From Acidimicrobiales bacterium (GTDB lineage Bacteria; Actinomycetota; Acidimicrobiia; Acidimicrobiales; Iamiaceae): 59,500 nt of DNA. Made by a program: the position numbers and the translations under genes. Positions 52,431 to 59,500 of this stretch are shown piece by piece. The notes beneath the pieces are model-generated. The model did no database searches and had not been told where the DNA came from. It saw nothing but the letters and a program-made list of their open reading frames with translations. The stretch spans positions 193,151 through 252,650 of the forward strand of contig JAUJNP010000003.1 in NCBI GenBank assembly GCA_030448105.1, given 5' to 3'. Position 1 is the first letter of the stretch, and each line of letters starts with the position of its first letter.

Positions 52431-52581
52431 GAACCGAAGCGGTCGTCGGTTCCGTCTGTGCATCGACGATCCGGTCTCGGGCCGCCGCTTCGTCGCCCCG
52501 CCCGGCCCCGAACCTGCCTGACCGGGACTGTCCGCCCGACGTGCGCTCACTGGGCGGTCCTCTGCTGGACGTTCGCGCCCG

Positions 52582-52593
52582 TAACGTCGCTCC
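52582..52593 (+). promoter_or_regulatory. Leaderless -10 element of moeA
   Basis: TAACGT (52582-52587), six bases, then the moeA GTG. No ribosome-binding site is visible. Confidence 0.5.
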
Positions 52594-53844
52594 GTGATCA
52601 GCCTGGCTGAGGCCCGCGCGTACGTCCTCGATCGGTGCTCTCTGCTCGCCGGCCGGAAGGTCCCGTTGGGCGGGGCGGCAGGGTGCGTGACCGCCGAGCC
52701 GGTGGTGGCGGCCGAGGCGGTGCCACCGTTCGCCAACTCGGCCATGGACGGCTTCGCCGTACGGGCGGCCGACACCGCCGGCGCCGCCGAGGACCGGCCC
52801 GTGCGCCTGGTCGTCGTCGCCACCGTCGCCGCCGGAGCGCCGGCCACCACCCCGGTGGGCGCTGGCCAGGCGGTCCGGATCATGACCGGCGCTCCCATGC
52901 CGCCCGGCGCCGACGCGGTGGTGCTGGTGGAACGAAGCCGGCCGGTCGGCGACGAGGTGGATCTAACCCTCGAGGTGGCGCCCGGCACCAGTGTGCGGGA
53001 GGCGGGCGGCGACGTGCGCCCTGGCGACGAGGTGCTGGCCGCCGGGGTGGTGCTCGGTCCCGCCCACCTGGGCGTGCTCGCCAGCCTGGGCCTCGACCGA
53101 GTCATGGTCGTGGGCCGGCCTGTCGTGGGCGTGCTGTCCACCGGCGACGAGCTCGTGCCGCGCGGGCGGCCGCTCGGCCCCGGCCAGATCCGGGACTCGA
53201 ACCGGGCCATGCTCCTCGCCCTCGTCGCCGCCGGCGGCGGCACGGCTGTCGACCTCGGCTGGGTGCCCGACGACGAGGCGGCGCTCGAAGCGGCCCTGGT
53301 CGACGGCGCCCGCCGTTGCGACGCCCTGGTCACGAGCGGCGGCGTGAGCATGGGCGACTTCGACGTGGTGAAGGTGGTGCTCGACCGCATCGCCGAGATG
53401 CGCTGGATGCAGATCGCCATCAAGCCGGCCAAGCCCTTCGCCTTCGGCCTGCTCGGTAGGGCGAGCGACGCCGCCCACGTGCCGGTGTTCGGCCTGCCCG
53501 GCAACCCGGTGTCGTCGCTCGTGTCCTTCGAGCTGCTGGCCCGCCCGGCGCTGCGGCGCATGGCCGGCCACCACCACCTCGACCGGCCGGCGGTGACCGC
53601 CGTCGCCGACGCTCCTCTCGATCGTCGCCCCGACGGCAAGGCCCACTACGTGAGGGTGCGCACCGGGTTCGACGGGGAGCGCTTCCACGCCCGGCCGGTG
53701 GCGGCCCAGGGCTCCCACCAGCTCGCCGCCACCGCCGGCGCCGACGGCCTGGCCGTGCTGCCGGACGGCCACGGCATCCCCGCCGGCGGCACCGTGGAGG
53801 TGCTGCTGCTCGACGCCGAGTCCTCCCTCCGCCCGCTGCCGTAG
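52594..53844 (+). CDS. moeA: Molybdopterin molybdotransferase MoeA
   Basis: Inserts molybdate into adenylated molybdopterin, the last step of molybdenum cofactor synthesis. Family features are FANSAMDGFAVRAADT near residues 46-61, RIMTGAPMPPGADAVV, the MPT-binding TSGGVSMGDFDVVK and FGLPGNPVSSLVSFE. The 416-residue length is normal. The GTG start is fixed by the -10 hexamer six bases upstream. moaA and moaC follow on the same strand, each with its own leaderless -10 element. Confidence 0.94.
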   Translation: MISLAEARAYVLDRCSLLAGRKVPLGGAAGCVTAEPVVAAEAVPPFANSAMDGFAVRAADTAGAAEDRPVRLVVVATVAAGAPATTPVGAGQAVRIMTGAPMPPGADAVVLVERSRPVGDEVDLTLEVAPGTSVREAGGDVRPGDEVLAAGVVLGPAHLGVLASLGLDRVMVVGRPVVGVLSTGDELVPRGRPLGPGQIRDSNRAMLLALVAAGGGTAVDLGWVPDDEAALEAALVDGARRCDALVTSGGVSMGDFDVVKVVLDRIAEMRWMQIAIKPAKPFAFGLLGRASDAAHVPVFGLPGNPVSSLVSFELLARPALRRMAGHHHLDRPAVTAVADAPLDRRPDGKAHYVRVRTGFDGERFHARPVAAQGSHQLAATAGADGLAVLPDGHGIPAGGTVEVLLLDAESSLRPLP

Positions 53845-53853
53845 CCTGCAGGA
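53842..53853 (+). promoter_or_regulatory. Leaderless -10 element of moaA
   Basis: TAGCCT (53842-53847), six bases, then the moaA ATG. The hexamer overlaps the TAG stop codon of moeA. Confidence 0.5.
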
Positions 53854-54837
53854 ATGGTGCAGCCGCTGGTCGACGGGTACGGCCGGGTCCACCGCGACCT
53901 GCGCATCTCGGTGACCGACCGGTGCAACTACCGCTGCACCTACTGCATGCCGCACGAGGAGATGGAGTGGCTGCCCCGCCACGAGGTGCTGACGTTCGAG
54001 GAGATCGAGCGGGTCGCCCGCCTCCTCGTCACCCGCTACGGCGTCCGCTCCGTCCGCCTCACCGGGGGCGAACCCACGGTGCGGGCCCACCTGCCGGTGC
54101 TGGTGGCCAAGCTGGCCGCCCTGGGCGTGGACCTGGCCCTCACCACCAACGGTGCCAGCCTCCGCCTCCTGGCCGACGACCTGGCCGCCGCCGGACTCGC
54201 CCGCATCAACATCTCTTGCGACTCCCTCGACCGCCAGCGCTTCGCCCAGCTCACCCGCCGCGACGACCTGGCCCGCGTGCTCGACGGCGTGGAAGCGGCC
54301 ATCGAAGCCGGGTTCGACCCGGTCAAGCTCAACGTGGTGGTGATGCGGGGCGTCAACGACGACGAGGCCGTCGCCTTCGCCGCCTACGGGCGCGATCGGG
54401 GAGTCACCGTGCGCTTCATCGAGTTCATGCCCCTCGACGGCGACCGGGACTGGTCGTCCGACAAGGTCGTTCCGGCCGCCGAGATCCTGGCCGCGGTGGA
54501 TGCCGCTTTCCCGCTGGAGCCGGTGGCGCGCGGCTCCGAGCCGGCCGAGCGGTGGCGCTACCGCGACGGCCAGGGGGAGATCGGCGTGATCGCCAGCGTC
54601 ACCCAGCCGTTCTGCGCGTCCTGCGACCGCATCCGCCTCACTGCCGACGGTCGCCTCCGCTCGTGCCTCTTCGCCACCGAGGAGACCGACCTGCGCGGCC
54701 TGCTGCGAGCCGGCGCGGGCGACGACGCCCTGGCCGCCGCGGTGGAGGCCGCGGTGGCAGCCAAGGGCGCCGGTCACCAGATCGGCCAGGCCACCTTCAT
54801 CCGCCCCCGCCGCTCTATGTCCCAGATCGGCGGGTGA
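53854..54837 (+). CDS. moaA: GTP 3',8-cyclase MoaA
   Basis: The radical-SAM enzyme that, with MoaC, converts GTP to cyclic pyranopterin monophosphate. The SAM cluster motif is DRCNYRCTYC (Cys24, Cys28, Cys31). RLTGGEPTVRAHLPVL follows. The second 4Fe-4S cluster cysteines are in FCASCDRIRLTADGRLRSC. The C-terminus ends in the double glycine (SQIGG) needed in this family. Length is 327 residues. The start is an ATG six bases after TAGCCT. Confidence 0.95.
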   Translation: MVQPLVDGYGRVHRDLRISVTDRCNYRCTYCMPHEEMEWLPRHEVLTFEEIERVARLLVTRYGVRSVRLTGGEPTVRAHLPVLVAKLAALGVDLALTTNGASLRLLADDLAAAGLARINISCDSLDRQRFAQLTRRDDLARVLDGVEAAIEAGFDPVKLNVVVMRGVNDDEAVAFAAYGRDRGVTVRFIEFMPLDGDRDWSSDKVVPAAEILAAVDAAFPLEPVARGSEPAERWRYRDGQGEIGVIASVTQPFCASCDRIRLTADGRLRSCLFATEETDLRGLLRAGAGDDALAAAVEAAVAAKGAGHQIGQATFIRPRRSMSQIGG

Positions 54838-54851
54838 AGGAAGGGCGGATC

Positions 54852-54863
54852 TACACTCCGGGA
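54852..54863 (+). promoter_or_regulatory. Leaderless -10 element of moaC
   Basis: TACACT (54852-54857), six bases, then the moaC ATG at 54864. Confidence 0.5.
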
Positions 54864-55379
54864 ATGTCGGACCGTGGCCTGACCCACCTGGACCCGTTGG
54901 GGCGTGCCCGCATGGTCGACGTCACCCCCAAGGAGCCGACCCACCGGCGGGCGGTGGCCCGGGGGCGGGTGTACATGCAGCCCGAGACCACGTCGCTGGT
55001 GGCCAGGGGGGGCATCGGCAAGGGGGACGTGCTGTCGGTGGCCCGGGTGGCGGGGATCCAGGCGGCCAAGCGCACCGCCGACCTCGTGCCCCTCTGCCAC
55101 CCGCTCCTCGTGGGAGCGGTGCTGGTGAACTTCCGCATCGAGGACGACTACATCGAGGTCGAGGCCCACGTCGACACCGTCGACCGCACCGGCGTGGAGA
55201 TGGAAGCGCTCACCGCCTGTTCCGTCGCCGCCCTCACCATCTACGACATGTGCAAGTCCGCCGACCGTTCCATGGTGATCGCCGACCTCGCCCTTTGGGA
55301 GAAGACGGGGGGCCGCTCCGGCAGCTACCGCCGTCCCGGGGCCCCGGATCCGGCCCGGGCCGACGACCACGATCGCTGA
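54864..55379 (+). CDS. moaC: Cyclic pyranopterin monophosphate synthase MoaC
   Basis: The second enzyme of molybdopterin synthesis, acting on the MoaA product. Conserved blocks are MVDVTPKEPTHRRAVARG, GDVLSVARVAGIQAAKRTADLVPLCHPL, VDTVDRTGVEMEALTACSVAALTIYDMCKSADR. The final EKTGGRSGSYRR is standard. It has 171 residues. The ATG at 54864 is chosen for the leaderless -10; upstream the frame is open but antisense-like. moaD, moaE and mogA are not in the window. Confidence 0.95.
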   Translation: MSDRGLTHLDPLGRARMVDVTPKEPTHRRAVARGRVYMQPETTSLVARGGIGKGDVLSVARVAGIQAAKRTADLVPLCHPLLVGAVLVNFRIEDDYIEVEAHVDTVDRTGVEMEALTACSVAALTIYDMCKSADRSMVIADLALWEKTGGRSGSYRRPGAPDPARADDHDR

Positions 55380-55477
55380 CCGGCAGATAGCGCCCGTCTC
55401 GGTTTCGTAGTAGAACCGTAACGTTCAGGACGACGACCGGACCATCCCTGCCCACGGGCGGTGCGCTGGTTACGGTC

Positions 55478-56032
55478 TTGAGGCGTACCGAAAGGCTGGC
55501 CCGGAGCGTGACGATGGTGGTGCTGCTGATCCTCGCCGGGGTGTGGGCAGTGGTCCTCGTCCCTCCCTACCTCCGGTCCCGGAGCGAAGGCCGGCCAGCC
55601 CACTCCATCTCGTCGTTCCGCCAGCACCTCTCCACCCTCGAGCGGGCCGCTCCGGGGGCCCGTGGGGGAACCCCGATGACCCCCATGGGCCCCGGCCCGA
55701 TGGCCGTTCGCCCGCGGCCGGCCGCCCCCCTCGCCGGGCGATCGGGAGCCACCGTGCCGGTGGGCCGGGCCGAGGTCCGCAAGCGGCGCCGCGACATCCT
55801 GTTCACCTTGGCCGGTGCCGCCCTCATCACCTTCGTCCTCGCCTTGGCGCTCGGCGGGGTGGCGATCCTGTTCCACCTCGCCGCCGACGCCCTCCTGGGT
55901 GGCTACGTCTACCTGCTGGTGCAGCTCCGGCGGGCGGCCACCGAGCGCCAGGCCAAGGTGCGCTACCTGGCGCCGGCCGGCCCGGCCCGGGCCGAGCCCG
56001 CCCTCCTGCTGCGACGGTCCGCCGGTTCCTGA
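55478..56032 (+). CDS. Two-region membrane protein, actinobacterial, unknown function
   Basis: A 184-residue protein. One helix lies at about residues 12-30 (VVLLILAGVWAVVLVPPYLR), a Pro/Gly/Arg-rich cytoplasmic stretch spans 33-105 with SISSFRQHLSTLERAAPG, and a hydrophobic pair of helices follows at 108-148. The layout is common among uncharacterised actinobacterial membrane proteins. The start is uncertain: TTG 55478 lies only one base after TACGGT, so GTG 55508 (VTMVVLLILAG) may be the true start. It is convergent with the CAP gene, 10 bp apart. Confidence 0.65.
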   Translation: MRRTERLARSVTMVVLLILAGVWAVVLVPPYLRSRSEGRPAHSISSFRQHLSTLERAAPGARGGTPMTPMGPGPMAVRPRPAAPLAGRSGATVPVGRAEVRKRRRDILFTLAGAALITFVLALALGGVAILFHLAADALLGGYVYLLVQLRRAATERQAKVRYLAPAGPARAEPALLLRRSAGS

Positions 56033-56042
56033 ACCAGCGGGA

Positions 56043-56480
56043 TCAGCAGCCGTCCATGAAGACCTGGACGGTGTAGACCCGGCCGTTGTTCCAGGCCACC
56101 CCGACGCCGACCCAGTCGAAGCGCCCGTTGAGGATGTTGGCCCGGTGGGCGGGGGAGTTCATGTAGGCCGCCTGCACCTGAGCCACCGAGGAGCCGTAGC
56201 CCACGTTCTCGCCCAACCCGGTCCAGCACGAGGGTACGCCCGAGGTCAGGTCCGAGTGGTAGAGGCGGTTCTCGCGGGCGAGGCGGGCCGCCCAGTTCTG
56301 GGCCTTGGACTGGAGCTGGCTGTGGACGCGCAGCGGTGGCAGCCCGTAGCTCGTGCGGTCCCGGTTCAACAGGGTGAGGGCATCGCCGGCCGGAGGGGAG
56401 AAGCAACCGGAGAGCAAGGTGACCAGGGCCACCACCACTGCTGCTCCTCGGAGCACCGTCATCGTCGAGCGTCGTGTCAT
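56043..56480 (-). CDS. CAP/SCP-domain lipoprotein
   Basis: A 145-residue secreted protein of the CAP superfamily (SCP/PR-1-like). The ATG giving MTRRSTMTVLRGAAVVVALVTLLSGC places a lipobox (LLSGC) at the end of a signal peptide. The CAP domain shows LLNRDRTSYGLPPLRV, ENRLYHSD with the first His, GLGENVGYG and NSPAHRANILNGRFDWVGVGV. Cys residues in PSCW and at the C-terminal DGC may form a disulfide. Minus-strand TACTGT (56513-56508) is a -10 candidate. The function of bacterial CAP proteins is mostly unknown. Confidence 0.87.
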   Translation of the reverse strand: MTRRSTMTVLRGAAVVVALVTLLSGCFSPPAGDALTLLNRDRTSYGLPPLRVHSQLQSKAQNWAARLARENRLYHSDLTSGVPSCWTGLGENVGYGSSVAQVQAAYMNSPAHRANILNGRFDWVGVGVAWNNGRVYTVQVFMDGC

Positions 56481-56618
56481 CGGACCCAATCGGTCCTGGG
56501 GCCACCGACAGTAGGGGTTCTGGGAAAAACCCGGGGAGAGATGTCCACCTTGTGGGGTGTCGGGTGACTGTGCGTGGTGTTCGGGGGCGGCCCGGGGCCG
56601 GGCGGGGGACCTGGAGGT

Positions 56619-56624
56619 ATGCTG
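56619..56624 (+). promoter_or_regulatory. -10 element of tRNA-Ala
   Basis: TATGCT, 13 bases before the first base of the tRNA, is the only good -10 candidate in this interval. Confidence 0.45.
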
Positions 56625-56636
56625 CATGCTCCCTCT

Positions 56637-56710
56637 GGGGGTGTAGCTCAGTTGGCGAGAGCGCTACGTTCGCAACGTAGAGGCCGGGGGTTCGAGTCCC
56701 CTCACCTCCA
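56637..56710 (+). tRNA. tRNA-Ala (anticodon CGC)
   Basis: A complete 74-nt cloverleaf. Acceptor arm GGGGGTG (56637-56643) pairs with CACCTCC (56703-56709) and includes the G3:U70 wobble pair that identifies alanine tRNAs. The D arm starts GCTCAGTTGG. The anticodon stem CTACG/CGTAG encloses TTCGCAA, giving anticodon CGC (codon GCG). The T arm contains GGTTCGAGTCC. CCA is not encoded. Confidence 0.96.
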
Positions 56711-56846
56711 CTGCCACCCGGTTCGGTCCCCGGGTGCCACGGCCGGACCGGGGCCCAGCAGTGTTGCGATTGGATTGCGCGCCGTCACCGTACTGCAACG
56801 TCGGGCTCACCAGCTCATCCGGCGCCCGCCCGCCCCGAGCGGACGC

Positions 56847-57134
56847 TCAACCCGGCGCGTCGGTGACGCAGCCCTGCACGAAGCCCCTGAAGGTGTCGGC
56901 CGTGCCCCTGGGCAGGTCCTCTTCGGCGTTGGCCGAGTAGAGCTCGTTGATCACTTCCTGGTCGAGCTCGGCGTAGACCTTGCGGGCCACGCAACGGGCC
57001 TGGGTGGGGGTGAGGTCGGCCTTCTTCTGCAGCTCGGAGGCGAACTTGGACTGGTCGATGTCGTTCGTGCCGCAGCCGGCGGCGCCGACCGACAGCAACA
57101 CCGCGAGCACGGCGCCGATCCACTTGTTCGACAC
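56847..57134 (-). CDS. Small lipoprotein, unknown function
   Basis: A 95-residue predicted lipoprotein. GTG gives VSNKWIGAVLAVLLSVGAAGC, a signal peptide ending in a lipobox (VGAAGC). The mature part (TNDIDQSKFASELQKKADLTPTQARCVARKVYAELDQE...) is helical with two further cysteines (in ARCVARK and VQGCVTD), a pattern of small actinobacterial secreted proteins with one disulfide. A GGAGGA ribosome-binding site lies seven bases before the GTG. Divergent from the ferredoxin gene. Confidence 0.75.
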   Translation of the reverse strand: MSNKWIGAVLAVLLSVGAAGCGTNDIDQSKFASELQKKADLTPTQARCVARKVYAELDQEVINELYSANAEEDLPRGTADTFRGFVQGCVTDAPG

Positions 57135-57182
57135 GGGCTGGTCCTCCTGGCTGGGTCCTCGCCACCCTAGGCACGGGCGGCG

Positions 57183-57195
57183 TACGGTGCGGCCC
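57183..57195 (+). promoter_or_regulatory. Leaderless -10 element of ferredoxin gene
   Basis: TACGGT (57183-57188), seven bases, then the ATG at 57196. No ribosome-binding site is visible. Confidence 0.5.
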
Positions 57196-57390
57196 ATGCG
57201 CATCGTGGTCGACTTCGATCTGTGTGAGAGCAACGCCGTCTGCATGGACATCGCCCCCGAGGTGTTCGAGGTGCGCGACGACGACTTCCTCTACATCCTC
57301 GACGACCGCCCTCCCGACGAGCTGCGGCCCAAGGTGGAAGAGGCGGTGCGGCGCTGCCCGAAGCAGGCCATCTCCATCGCCGAGGACTGA
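57196..57390 (+). CDS. P450-type 3Fe-4S ferredoxin
   Basis: A 64-residue ferredoxin. Cluster cysteines are Cys10, Cys16 and Cys54 (DLCESNAVC and RRCPKQAI). The second cysteine of the 4Fe-4S pattern is replaced, as in the 3Fe-4S ferredoxins that feed electrons to actinobacterial P450s. The ATG is seven bases after a -10 hexamer. The reductase gene follows after 24 bp, so the pair should carry electrons from NAD(P)H to a P450 such as the one at 48.1 kb. Confidence 0.9.
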   Translation: MRIVVDFDLCESNAVCMDIAPEVFEVRDDDFLYILDDRPPDELRPKVEEAVRRCPKQAISIAED

Positions 57391-57414
57391 GCCGTCCGCT
57401 CCCGAGGTCCGGCG

Positions 57415-58623
57415 ATGCGTTCGATCGTGGTCGTCGGCGCCAGCCTCGCCGGCCTGCGGTCGGCGGAGGCGCTGCGCCACGAGGGGTTCGCCGGCGCCCT
57501 CACCGTGGTGGGCGACGAACCGCACCTGCCCTATGACCGCCCCCCGCTGTCGAAGCAGGTGCTGGCGGGGACGTGGGACCCCGGGCGCACCGCCCTGGCC
57601 GCCGGCGGGGTCGGCGGCGAGGACCTCGACCTGGAGTGGCGGCTCGGCGCGCGAGCGGTGGGGCTGGACATGGCCGCCCGCCGTGTCGCCCTCGAGGACG
57701 GCTCGTCGTTGGCCTTCGACGGCCTGGTCATCGCCACCGGCGCGGAGGCTCGTTGGCTGGCGGGCAGCGAGGGGCGGGCCGGGATCCACGTGCTGCGGAC
57801 CCTCGACGACTGCCTGGCCCTGCGGACCGACCTCGAGGCCGGGCCCCGCCGGGTGGTGGTGGTCGGGGCCGGCTTCATCGGTGCCGAGGTGGCCGCCACG
57901 TGCAGGGGCCGGGGCCTCGACGTGACCCTCCTCGAGGTCCTGCCCGTGCCCCTCGGGCGGGTGTTGGGCGAGGAGGTGGGGTCGGTGTACGCCGCCATGC
58001 ACCGCGACCACGGCGTCGACGTTCGCACCGGCGTGGCGGTGGCCGGGTTCGAGGGCGGCGACCGGGTGGAGCGGGTCCGCCTCGGCGACGGCTCGGAGGT
58101 GGAGGCCGACGTTGTCGTCATCGGGGTGGGGGTGGCTCCCGCCACCGGGTGGCTGGCGGGCTCGGGGCTCACCCTCGACGACGGCGTGGTGTGCGACGCC
58201 ACCTGCCTCGCCGCCCCCGGCGTGGTCGCCGCCGGAGACGTGGCTCGCTGGCCCAATCCCCGGTTCGGCCAGGTGATGCGGGTGGAGCACTGGGACAACG
58301 CCATCGACCAGGGCGCCCACGCCGCCCGCCGCCTGCTCGACGGTGACGGGCCGGGCACCCCGTACCAACCGGTGCCCTGGTTCTGGTCCGACCAGTACGA
58401 CCGCAAGCTGTCCCTGGCCGGCCGCCCCGGCCCGGGCGACACCATGACGGTGGTGCAGGGTTCCCTGGCCGAGCGGCGCTTCCTCGCCCTCTACGGCCGG
58501 GCCGGCCGGGTGGTGGGCGCCCTGGGTATGAACCGACCGGCGCCGGTGATGCGCTACCGGGCGCGCATCGCCGGCGGGCTGGCCTGGGACGACGCCTTGA
58601 GGGAGTTGGAGGAGACCCCATGA
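57415..58623 (+). CDS. NAD(P)H-ferredoxin reductase (FAD, Rhodocoxin/putidaredoxin-reductase type)
   Basis: A 402-residue FAD/NAD(P)-binding reductase. FAD motif VVVGASLAGLRSAEALR at the N-terminus, YDRPPLSK next, NAD motif VVVGAGFIGAEVAATCRGRG with the acid LLE after strand two, and the second FAD motif GVVAAGDVARWPN. The C-terminal domain (VEHWDNAIDQGAHAARRLL, PWFWSDQYD) belongs to the reductases that serve ring-hydroxylating and P450 systems. It lies directly behind the ferredoxin. Its stop overlaps the next ATG (ATGA). Confidence 0.92.
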   Translation: MRSIVVVGASLAGLRSAEALRHEGFAGALTVVGDEPHLPYDRPPLSKQVLAGTWDPGRTALAAGGVGGEDLDLEWRLGARAVGLDMAARRVALEDGSSLAFDGLVIATGAEARWLAGSEGRAGIHVLRTLDDCLALRTDLEAGPRRVVVVGAGFIGAEVAATCRGRGLDVTLLEVLPVPLGRVLGEEVGSVYAAMHRDHGVDVRTGVAVAGFEGGDRVERVRLGDGSEVEADVVVIGVGVAPATGWLAGSGLTLDDGVVCDATCLAAPGVVAAGDVARWPNPRFGQVMRVEHWDNAIDQGAHAARRLLDGDGPGTPYQPVPWFWSDQYDRKLSLAGRPGPGDTMTVVQGSLAERRFLALYGRAGRVVGALGMNRPAPVMRYRARIAGGLAWDDALRELEETP

Positions 58624-59033
58624 GACAGCCGAGCGACACCGACCCGGTCCGGCGGGTGCTGACCACCACCCACACGTGGGCGGTGGTGGGCTGCTCGCCG
58701 GAGCCGGGGCGTGACAGCCACCGGGTGGCGGCGTTCCTGCAGCGCAACGGCTTCCGCGTCATCCCGGTGCGCCCCGGCGTCGACGAGGTCCTTGGTGAGC
58801 GGTGCTGGCCGAACCTCGCCGCCGTCCCCGCCGAGGAGGAGATCGACGTGGTCGACATCTTCCGGCGCTCAGACCAGGCCGGCGTCCACGTCGACGAGGC
58901 CATCGACCGCGGCGCCCGCGCCGTGTGGATGCAGCTCGGGGTGGTCGACCCCGCCGCCGCCGACCGGGCCCGGACCGCCGGCCTCGACGTGGTCATGGAC
59001 CGCTGCCCCATGATCGAGCTGCCCCGCCTGTGA
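58620..59033 (+). CDS. CoA-binding domain protein (YccU-like)
   Basis: A 137-residue Rossmann-type CoA-binding protein. It shows AVVGCSPEPGRDSHRVAAFLQRNGFRVIPV at the start, VDVVDIFRRSDQAGVHVDEAIDRGARAVWMQLGVVD in the middle and MDRCPMIELPRL at the end, all typical of this small family. It resembles the N-terminal domain of succinyl-CoA synthetase alpha but lacks the catalytic part. It is coupled to the reductase and the Nudix genes by overlapping codons. Confidence 0.9.
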   Translation: MRQPSDTDPVRRVLTTTHTWAVVGCSPEPGRDSHRVAAFLQRNGFRVIPVRPGVDEVLGERCWPNLAAVPAEEEIDVVDIFRRSDQAGVHVDEAIDRGARAVWMQLGVVDPAAADRARTAGLDVVMDRCPMIELPRL

Positions 59034-59297
59034 CGGCGGCGGCGGGGTCCGGGCGGGCGGCGCCTCCGCCGGGCGGCGACGTGCCGGTGGCGGTGGCCGA
59101 CGAGCCGGTGGAGGTGGTCGACGAGCGCGGGCAGGTGCTGGCGGTGGTGAGCCGGTCCGAGATCCGCCGCCGGCGCCTCCGGCACCGCACCGTGTTCGTG
59201 GCCGTCACCGACGCCGGAGGCGAGCGCCTCCTGGTGCACCGGCGCGCCGACTGGAAGGACGTGTGGCCCTCACGCTGGGACATCGCCTTCGGCGGTC
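59030..59297 (+). CDS. Nudix hydrolase N-terminus, broken at a sequence junction
   Basis: GTG 59030 (overlapping the CoA-binding stop as GTGA) begins an Ala/Pro-rich start and then VEVVDERGQVLAVVSRSEIRRRRLRHRTVFVAV...RLLVHRRADWKDVWPSRWDIAFGG. This is the beginning of a Nudix protein of the isopentenyl-diphosphate-isomerase/YfcD type. The Nudix box (GGxxxGEx5-AxREL) should come next, but after FGG the sequence changes to unrelated coding DNA. The frame stays open to the window end without Nudix features. Truncated or chimeric. Confidence 0.75.
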
Positions 59298-59500
59298 TGG
59301 CAGGCGGGGTTGTACAACGACCAGCGGTACAGCATCCCCCTCGACGTGCACCCGATCGGCTTCTACTACAACCGGACGCTCATGGAGCAGGCCGGGCTGG
59401 ACCCGGACAACCCGCCGCAGGACCGCGAGTCCTACGAGGCAGCCCTCGACGCGTTCAAGGCCGCCGGGATCCAGGGTCACTGGGTGTCGCCCTACGCTCC
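59298..59500 (+). CDS. Sugar ABC substrate-binding protein, internal fragment
   Basis: From 59298 the frame reads WQAGLYNDQRYSIPLDVHP, GFYYNRTLMEQAGLD, DRESYEAALDAFKAAGI and then GHWVSPYA, the middle part of a type-1 sugar-binding protein (UgpB/ThuE-like). There is no signal peptide or start before it, and the window ends before the C-terminus. It is in a different frame from the Nudix start. The best explanation is an assembly join or recombination at about 59,290-59,300. Confidence 0.75.

Larger units (their letters stand above)
52093..52593. other. Gene-free 501 bp containing repeat site B
   Basis: No credible gene. It contains repeat site B with a long hairpin, the outer flank shared with site A (52431-52515), and the moeA promoter at its right end. 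Confidence 0.65.

Overview
The window is 59.5 kb of very GC-rich DNA, above 70% G+C by eye in most genes. Short intergenic gaps, many 1-4 bp stop/start overlaps, frequent GTG starts and the gene content (DUF3097, long-form inositol-phosphate synthase, CHAD, P450, catabolic amidohydrolases) point to an uncultured actinobacterium. An Acidimicrobiia-like lineage is plausible, but this is inference from gene content only.

Layout. 0.1-7.0 kb: a DNA end-processing cluster in the order herA-like ATPase, small membrane protein, sbcD, sbcC, nurA-like nuclease, followed by a drug-type ABC exporter (7.0-8.8 kb). 8.9-20.2 kb: housekeeping and lipid/isoprenoid genes (DUF3097, inositol-3-phosphate synthase, CHAD, NfuA-like Fe-S carrier, EamA permease, SDR, dxs, nucleotidyl cyclase, DUF2332, PAP2 and a flippase-like protein). 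20.3-22.8 kb: alpha/beta hydrolase plus TPP enzyme. 22.8-29.4 kb: a complete CUT1-type sugar ABC importer, whose MalF-like subunit carries a Cna-B-like insertion, followed by a beta-helix membrane protein with two HxxEH motifs. 29.4-32.8 kb: a less GC-rich accessory island (DinB, kinase, SRPBCC, GNAT). 32.8-42.3 kb: HAD, thioesterase, tldD/tldE (junction out of frame), PHP, uppP, SAF protein, MTAP, FmdB, galU, alcohol dehydrogenase. 42.4-50.1 kb: a tightly packed catabolic operon (substrate-binding lipoprotein, two amidohydrolases, ALDH, P450, SDR). 50.1-52.6 kb: a second accessory island (APH, GNAT). 52.6-55.4 kb: moeA, moaA, moaC. 55.5-59.0 kb: small membrane and secreted proteins, tRNA-Ala(CGC), ferredoxin and its reductase, CoA-binding protein. 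The last 470 bp hold a Nudix N-terminus that changes abruptly, near 59,297, into the middle of a sugar-binding protein.

Three patterns link the regions. First, at least twelve genes have a TANNNT -10 hexamer 6-8 nt before the start codon, which predicts leaderless mRNAs. Second, herA and sbcD share a GTCACAC box at the same spacing from that hexamer. Third, both accessory islands are bracketed by inverted copies of one repeat family (outer arm TTCGGCGCGACGTGGAACA), which suggests they arrived by the same mechanism.
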